Source: an uncultured Saprospiraceae bacterium (GTDB lineage Bacteria > Bacteroidota > Bacteroidia > Chitinophagales > Saprospiraceae). From it: 6,839 bases of DNA. Shown one piece after another: positions 1 to 5,400 of this stretch. Position 1 is the stretch's first letter, and each line of letters begins with the position of its first letter. The stretch is from the NCBI GenBank assembly GCA_937921525.1, contig CAKZUM010000369.1, positions 1 through 6,839 on the forward strand. Reading direction: 5' to 3'. The notes beneath the pieces were generated by a model. The model worked only from the letters and a program-made list of their open reading frames with translations. It did no database searches and was not told where the DNA came from. The position numbers and the translations under genes are program-made.

Positions 1-141
1 GCCATATTTGATGAATGTACTACCACAACCGTGTTAGACAATTTGCCTCCAGCGCATCTTTATTTTTGCAAAAAGACAACTATCCCTAATAAAATGAAAG
101 GCGTAAAAAAGAACCGTTTTAGAATAGCAAAAGCACTTTAA
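1..141 (+). CDS. Possible C-terminal fragment of an unidentified protein
   Basis: Frame 1 of the plus strand is open from the first base to a TAA at 139-141, giving 46 residues with no start inside the window, so if real it is the tail of a gene lying to the left. The end is basic (a KKTTIPNKMKGVKKNRFRIAKAL tail is preceded by PPAHLYFC). I recognise no family. It would converge on the metalloprotease gene and overlap its stop codon by 23 bp, which is common for convergent bacterial genes. An open frame this short can occur by chance in this DNA, so the call is weak. No hairpin terminator is visible between the two convergent ends. Confidence 0.3.
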   Translation, partial: AIFDECTTTTVLDNLPPAHLYFCKKTTIPNKMKGVKKNRFRIAKAL

Positions 142-1486
142 TTATTTCCTCTTGCTCTATAGTATACTTTATAAAATATACCCCACTTGGATAAGGAAGG
201 GATATTCTGTTTAAACGATCATTGTTTCGGATTATCCCTTCTTTAATTATACGCCCCTTCGTATCAAAAATCTGATAATTGATGTCCTGTACTCGATCCG
301 ATGTATTTTTTAAATAAACATAATCTGTCGTAGGATTTGGATAGATCGTTAAATTTGAGTCTATACTCGTTGAAACAGTAGTCGTCAGACAAGCTGTATT
401 TTCCAGTAAGCCCGATCTTGCCCCGTTCAATGCGGCATGCATTCGATCTACTTGTCCCTGTGTGAACATTGCCATACAGGCATCATCTACAAAATGCATG
501 TAGTTAGAAACCAAATCTTGTGTTCCACAGCTAAAAATATTAATATCAGGACAACCAAAATAATTAGTCATCTGATTAGGAGTATCTAAAACCATATCAT
601 CTTCCTCGCAAGAAGGATTGTCTCCTGCCAAATGCAATAAATTAAAATAATGTCCTATTTCGTGCGTGGTTGTTTTTCCTAAATTATAAGGTGCCTGCAC
701 TGTTCCAACTGTCCCAAAGGCATGAGTGTTAATGACAACGCCATCTTCAAATTCATTATTTGCACCAGGTCTAGACGCATACCCAAGAATACCAGGCACC
801 TCTGCTACCCATATATTTAAGTATTTGTTGGTATCCCAAGCATCTTTTCCACCTTCCTCGGTGTAATAGATAATTGAATTTCCTCTAGTACCAATATTTG
901 TAAACCTAGTTTCCGTTCTAGTAATTCCATTGGTTGGATTTCCATCAGGGTCTGATGTTGCCAAACAAAATTCAAAGCCTACATTCCCAATAATATTTTC
1001 AAAAGAACTAGATATAATATCAAGGTTATCATTTTCCAATTGGAAATCTCTATTAAGGGCAGCTATTTGCGAGTGTACTTGTTCATCTGAAATATTATTA
1101 TCTTCCTCCTTATTCCAAACGATATGTACAACTACGGGTATGGTTATTTTTGAACGACTAGTTAATGGTTTATTTTTTATCCACTGGTCGGTGTATGCCT
1201 CCAAATCCATTGATAATTGTGGATTATGGAAAGGAGTAGGTTTTTCATAACAGCGTTTTACTGTTTGAGCAGTTACAATTATTGGTAATAAGATACAAAG
1301 GAGACTTAGTAACGATAAAACAATAGCTCCGTCATCTGAACGGTCTCTTTTGCCTCCATTTTTCCTTAAAAAATACTTCCGTAGCTCTGCTATGCAAGGA
1401 TTTTTTAAGAAAAACTGGAAACAAAATAAACTCGTCCAAATTGACTGATTTATTATTTCATCGTTACTTTGGAAAAGTATTCTCAA
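119..1486 (-). CDS. Secreted pappalysin-like (M43B, cytophagalysin) zinc metalloprotease with T9SS sorting domain
   Basis: This is a predicted extracellular endopeptidase of the metzincin clan. With residue 1 at the TTG at 1486, a hydrophobic signal segment lies at about 54-73, with likely cleavage after VTA (73/74). The catalytic region is about 115-365. It has the zinc motif HEIGHYFNLLH at 275-285 (ligands H275, H279, H285; general base E276), then the family pattern D289, C293, VLDTPNQ (299-305), GCP (311-313), SC (319-320), and the Met-turn NYM (328-330) before DDAC and MFTQGQVDRM. Residues about 378-455 (IYPNPTTDYVYL... to the end) are a Por/type A T9SS C-terminal domain, so export should be via Sec and then the type IX system. 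The position usually Gly in HExxHxxGxxH is Asn (N282), as I recall from many cytophagalysins; NYMDY is NYMHF here. The start is doubtful: no in-frame ATG occurs before residue 93, and residues about 19-48 are encoded by a palindrome. The real start may be TTG, another non-ATG codon near the signal peptide, or lost. Family call is firm; start is not. Confidence 0.9.
   Translation of the reverse strand: MRILFQSNDEIINQSIWTSLFCFQFFLKNPCIAELRKYFLRKNGGKRDRSDDGAIVLSLLSLLCILLPIIVTAQTVKRCYEKPTPFHNPQLSMDLEAYTDQWIKNKPLTSRSKITIPVVVHIVWNKEEDNNISDEQVHSQIAALNRDFQLENDNLDIISSSFENIIGNVGFEFCLATSDPDGNPTNGITRTETRFTNIGTRGNSIIYYTEEGGKDAWDTNKYLNIWVAEVPGILGYASRPGANNEFEDGVVINTHAFGTVGTVQAPYNLGKTTTHEIGHYFNLLHLAGDNPSCEEDDMVLDTPNQMTNYFGCPDINIFSCGTQDLVSNYMHFVDDACMAMFTQGQVDRMHAALNGARSGLLENTACLTTTVSTSIDSNLTIYPNPTTDYVYLKNTSDRVQDINYQIFDTKGRIIKEGIIRNNDRLNRISLPYPSGVYFIKYTIEQEEIIKVLLLF
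1343..1431. repeat. Long palindrome over the 5' end of the metalloprotease frame
   Basis: Bases 1355-1385 and 1389-1419 form a 31-bp inverted repeat around a 3-base centre (1386-1388): 26 Watson-Crick pairs, one G/T pair and four mismatches. The longest uninterrupted helix is 1365-1374 with 1400-1409 (CTTAAAAAAT against ATTTTTTAAG). Pairing decays outward but continues to about 1343/1431 (TCTCTTTTG against CAAAATAAA). It falls exactly where the protease start codon would be expected, just upstream of the signal peptide. It could be a REP- or MITE-like insertion, or a folded leader in the mRNA. No flanking target-site duplication is evident. Confidence 0.85.
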
Positions 1487-1595
1487 TATTGATGTATTTT
1501 TTAGTTACGTTTCTAATCTGAGGAATGGTGAAATAATAAACTTACATTCTTCTGCTTGTTCTTTTTCCTTTAGCAACCCATCCGCAAGCGGTTCA

Positions 1596-1630
1596 CAAAA
1601 GATAAAGATTCCCCGAATCTTTATCTTTTG
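1596..1630. repeat. Perfect 15-bp hairpin
   Basis: Bases 1596-1610 (CAAAAGATAAAGATT) are perfectly complementary to 1616-1630, with the five-base loop CCCCG. Neither strand has a T-tract directly after the stem, so it is a poor intrinsic terminator. It lies inside the segment bounded by terminal inverted repeats and may be part of that element's folded structure. Confidence 0.8.
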
Positions 1631-1650
1631 CTCATGTTGAAAAGCCTCGT

Positions 1651-1696
1651 GATAGCTAGGCTATCCCTACGCCCGCCCGACCGAAGTCATTCGGGC
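1651..1696. repeat. Pair of short adjacent hairpins in a GC-rich patch
   Basis: GATAGC (1651-1656) pairs with GCTATC (1660-1665) around a 3-base loop, and GCCCGA (1675-1680) pairs with TCGGGC (1691-1696) around a 10-base loop. After the second, the plus strand reads TGGTTTTTC, so it could act as a weak plus-strand terminator. No gene ends just upstream on that strand, so structural DNA or RNA within the repeat element is the better reading. Confidence 0.55.
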
Positions 1697-1831
1697 TGGT
1701 TTTTCGCCTTGTAGAAAGAAAAAATAACAGCGCACAAAAACGCAATTTATTAATTCATCATTCCTTAGAAGTCGTTTGAGTAACTTCTTATTGAAAAATA
1801 TTCGGGAAAAGGGTAATTCAAAAGAATAAAT

Positions 1832-1865
1832 ATTTTAGAGCTTGTCTAAAATTTATACAAGCTCT
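1832..1865. promoter_or_regulatory. Two mutually exclusive hairpins (possible attenuator-like switch)
   Basis: ATTTTAGA (1832-1839) can pair with TCTAAAAT (1845-1852) around a five-base loop. The overlapping segment AGAGCTTGT (1837-1845) can instead pair perfectly with ACAAGCTCT (1857-1865) around an 11-base loop. The two stems share bases and cannot form together. No recognisable riboswitch aptamer lies beside them, and the nearest downstream gene on the minus strand is the protease about 350 bp away. It may equally be the remnant of a mobile-element end. The pairing is seen directly; the regulatory role is a guess. Confidence 0.35.
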
Positions 1866-2255
1866 TAATTTCAATAGCATTGCAAAATGAATAAGGAAAA
1901 TTTTAAACACACCTATCTATCAAGCTATTTGTTCTTCTCCGTAACAGCAAGACAATAACCATTAGGAGACAGATAACAATTGTTAGAATGAAATGTGTAA
2001 TAGAGAAATAAGAGAGGGGGAAAAATTGATAGGATTTTTAATAAGTAGGTATGATTATGTGTGCGATGGAGAGGGGTAGCCTAGGCAAGATATTACAAAT
2101 TTAAGGGTAAGTAAAAAGAAGTGCATCCTCTAGCGTCCTGTATTTATAGTTTATTATTCTTTTTCTTCCATAGTAACGGGGATAAGTAACAACAAAAGTA
2201 GTTGACAATTTTACCATATAGGTACATAGTATATGATACTTGGGAACTATGAAAA
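1866..2255. other. AT-rich stretch with no recognised gene
   Basis: No frame of useful length, tRNA, known riboswitch or recognisable promoter was seen here. The longest ATG-led frame I noted is 23 codons (1887-1958, plus). A small GCCTAGGC palindrome sits near 2079-2086. The sequence is upstream of the protease on the minus strand and could hold an unrecognised small RNA or degraded sequence. Confidence 0.4.
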
Positions 2256-2286
2256 GGTGGCAGACATTTTAAAAATGTCTGCCACC
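2256..2286 (-). terminator. Probable intrinsic terminator of the large surface-protein gene
   Basis: A perfect 15-bp inverted repeat (GGTGGCAGACATTTT and its complement) surrounds one base. In RNA it would form a stem of about 13-14 bp with a tiny A/U loop and a GC-rich base. On the minus strand the stem is followed by TTTTC; on the plus strand no T-run follows. It lies about 140 bp beyond the stop codon of the large gene, in the right orientation for it. The 3' untranslated distance is longer than usual and the T-tract is short, and the same palindrome could also be a dispersed repeat. Confidence 0.55.
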
Positions 2287-2310
2287 CAGACTATTGGAGA
2301 TTTTAATTTA

Positions 2311-2394
2311 AACCACAAAAGGTACAAAAGGACACAAAAGTAATATGCTGTAAACCCGCTATTTCTTTTGTTCTCTTTTGTACCTTTTGTGGTT
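2311..2394. repeat. Inverted repeat of 30-bp arms built from ACAAAAG units
   Basis: The arms 2311-2340 and 2365-2394 match as inverted copies at 27 of 30 positions; the outer 20 bp are perfect. Each arm holds three ACAAAAG words at 9-10 base spacing. The 24-base loop is 2341-2364. It begins about 30 bp past the stop of the large gene, so its transcript would fold into a long hairpin in the 3' untranslated region, followed on the minus strand by TTTAAATTAAAA. It may protect the 3' end or help termination, or it may be a dispersed repeat unit. Confidence 0.8.
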
Positions 2395-2425
2395 CTATCA
2401 TTTTTCAACTATCGACAAATCAAAA

Positions 2426-5400
2426 TCACTCTCCACTCTTAATCGTAACAGTAACTGGCAAACATTTTTCATTGATACATTGGAAAGGAATCGTATAATC
2501 TTCTACCTCTCCATCTGTGGCACAAGTACCCGTCCCACAAGCACTACTGCCATTTGTGGTATCGGTAGTATATCTGAATCGCAATCCGATTTGAGTAGTT
2601 ACTAGATTATCTGGCACATTGAAATTTATTAGATGATCTCCAGTCGCATAAATGCTACTAAGAATAGTTTCGTCTGTATCAACGAAATCTCCATCACCAT
2701 TCCAATCTACCCATACATATAAATAGGCATCGTTTCCTGTATTGTTATATAAGCTTACAGGCAATTGAAAAGCCCCCCCTGGTACAATATCCAAACTTGA
2801 AAATATCGAAACCCCATCGTCTGTATCTGTACTAGCCAAATTATCTGTATTGGCTTCCAGTTCATCTGTTACGCCACTGCCTAAATAAATATCAGAACTA
2901 ATTTCATGACACGGTTTGTCAGTACAGGTATCCGTGTAGTCAGAATAATCGGACGGGAACTCACAAAACTTAACTGGTACAGCTACACAATTACTGGTAT
3001 CTAAACAAGTGCCTGTTAAATCGGACACAATGACTCTATAATAGGTTTCTTGCGAAATGCCTGTATCCGTTAAAGTCGCACTTGTCGCTCCAGTAATATC
3101 TGAAAAACCTGAAGAACAATCGGTGGTACTACGCTGCCATTGGTACAATACCGAAGATTCATCAACTACTACAGACATACTTGCATCCCTATTAATACAA
3201 GCACTATCTACTGCTGTTACAATAGGATTGGGAGCGAAAAACTCTATAACTACATTTAATGTATCTGTAATCGTACAACCCGTTGCTTGATCTGTAAGAC
3301 TAAAAATGTATTCGTAAGCACCTTCACTTGGTACAAAAAAGGTAGGATTGAGTATATCATCACTACTCAAATTATCACTAGGCGACCAAGCGTAGGTATA
3401 ATTTCCTGCGGGTGTTACCGTTGGATTTAAAACCACACTTGAGGTATTTACATCACATAGTACGGTATCTGGTAAACTTATCATTACAGCTGGAGCAGGG
3501 TTTACCGTAACAGAAGTACTTGCTTCTGCCGTACAACCATTGTCGTCAATTGTAGTCAGCGTATAACTAGTACTAGTTGTACCTGTGAAAGTAGGGTTAG
3601 AAATATAAGGGTCATCTAAACCAATTGTAGGTTCCCATTGATACTGTAAACTACTAATATTTTGAACACCTATTTGTATAGATTCTCCTGCGCATATTGT
3701 TTGTGGAGTTAGAGTTGGCGCCGAAAGCTCTGTAACGGTAATCTTTACTTGTGCCGTAGAAGAACAACTCAATGGAGTGCTAGTTTTGGTGACAACAAAT
3801 ATGAATGTACCAGTTGCGTCAGGCGTAAAAGATGGATTTAAGGACATGGCGTTATCTAGTGTCGAACTGACATCCGTATCACTTGAAGTCCATACATAAT
3901 CAAATCCTGCTTCGTTAGTATCATCACCGATTGGAGTGGATTCTCCCAGACAGATCGTGCTATTACCCCCGACTAGTGGTGGAGACATTACTGGATTAAT
4001 CGTCTGTGTTGTTTTTTGATTACAACCTCCGGGTGTTGCAACAATAACGGTGTAGGTGGTCGGCACCGTTGGAAGCGGTGAATTGACCGTTGGATTTTGG
4101 GCAAATTCATCAGAAACGGTGTTTGGTTTCCAAGTATATAAAAAGCCATCAGGTACTTCGTTGGTACCACCTGCTGTACCATCAGCCGTTCCAAGTGTCA
4201 AAGACGCTTGACTTGGACAGTAATCAATATCTGGTAAAGTAAATGGGGGAGGAAGTGCTTCTACTGTCACGGTGACTGTATCACGAGTCGTACAAGTGCC
4301 TGAAGTGTCTACTGTTGTTAGATAAAAATCTTGTGTAGTGGCCACAAATACCTCTGGCATCGCATCGGTTGGTCCTGAGCCTGGTTCCCATGCAGCCCCT
4401 GCTGGTTCCCAGCTATATGTAAAACCAAGTGTATCCGTATTTGCGCCGATAGTTACGACTCCGTTGTCACAGACATTTAGGTCTTCCCCTGCGTCAGCGG
4501 CAGTTGGCACAACAACTAATACGGTATCCATAGCGACACAACCTGTTACGTTATCTGTTGCCGTTAATATAAATTCAGTTGTAGAAGGCGGAGAAGCTTT
4601 TGGATAATTAATAGTTGGATCATCCAAAAATTCTGAATTTGTCCACTCATAAGTTAAGCCTGGATTATTGGAAGGATCTCCAATATTTACAGAATCTCCT
4701 TTACAGGTAGTACCACCAATTACGTTGATAATTGGTGTTGAAAAAGCAGGGCTGTTTACCTCTATAGTAGCGACACAAGTATAAGTCGGATCTATTACAC
4801 TTGTGAAAGTGAGCGTATAGGTTCTAGCTACATCGTCAGTAAGCATCACCGATTGGGTATTGTAACTGTCCAAACCCGTCATGCCAAGATCAGAATCCCA
4901 GCTATAAGTCCATAACTCTGGCTCATCTCCATTTGGAGGAAGTCCCTCTAGTCCAGTACCTCCGTTATCAAAATCAGGACAGCCTCCTCCAAATACAAAA
5001 ATTCTACACCCTGCTTCTGGTGGACAGACACTTGGTACAATAGTAGTATCTCTACAGATACCTGTTACGCCACTTGGCAAGGTATAGCTTACCGTTAATT
5101 CATAACCAACATTACCTCCTGTTGAGGCGGAAACAGGTGCATGCAAAATATCCGTTGCACCAATTAAGTCGCCTGTTCCAGTAGTAATACTTGGGTCTGT
5201 TATTTTTGTCCACGAATAAGTTTCCTCTATCCCTGATGTTCGGTCTGATTCGCCCAGAAGTTTAGGCCCACAGCTAAATCCACCTGCTCGAGCCTCAATA
5301 ACTGCTACGGTTACTTGGTCATAAAAATTACAAGTCTCTTTGTTGGCAGTTACCGTATAAGTAATTGGATTCGTTGTTGGCATCTCTAATGTTCCCGCAT

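Larger units (their letters stand above)
1517..1769. mobile_element. MITE-like segment bounded by 24-bp terminal inverted repeats
   Basis: The ends 1517-1540 (beginning TCTGAGGAATGG) and 1746-1769 (reverse complement beginning TCTAAGGAATGA) are inverted copies matching at 21 of 24 positions. Weaker inverted similarity seems to continue inwards, pairing the pyrimidine-rich 1549-1573 with the purine-rich 1700-1735. The interior carries several compact hairpins and a GC-rich patch (1667-1698) that contrasts with its AT-rich surroundings. There is no transposase gene. A 51-codon frame on the minus strand (1505-1660) is open but lacks an ATG. This is either a non-autonomous mobile element, a dispersed structured repeat or part of a structured RNA; I cannot separate these from one copy. 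No clear target duplication was found. Confidence 0.5.

Noticed and set aside
1532..1552. TAAGTTTA on the minus strand as a Bacteroidota -7 element for the protease.
   Set aside because: It misses the final G and no matching TTG-type -33 element lies at the right distance; it also overlaps the terminal inverted repeat.
1667..1710. Plus-strand intrinsic terminator: GC-rich hairpin followed by TGGTTTTTC.
   Set aside because: The stem is only 6 bp with a 10-base loop, and no plus-strand gene ends upstream; it fits better as part of the repeat element.
1887..1958. A 23-codon ATG-led frame on the plus strand with a hydrophobic centre (YLSSYLFFSV).
   Set aside because: It is very short, has no family resemblance or clear ribosome-binding or promoter context, and such frames are expected by chance in AT-rich DNA.
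2206..2240. TTGACA followed by TATA-like sequence resembling a sigma-70 promoter on the plus strand.
   Set aside because: The spacing to a good -10 is poor, Bacteroidota use a different consensus (TAnnTTTG), and no plus-strand gene follows.
1343..2394. A CRISPR array or other regular spaced repeat in the intergenic region.
   Set aside because: The repeats are inverted, differ from each other and show no regular unit and spacer lengths.
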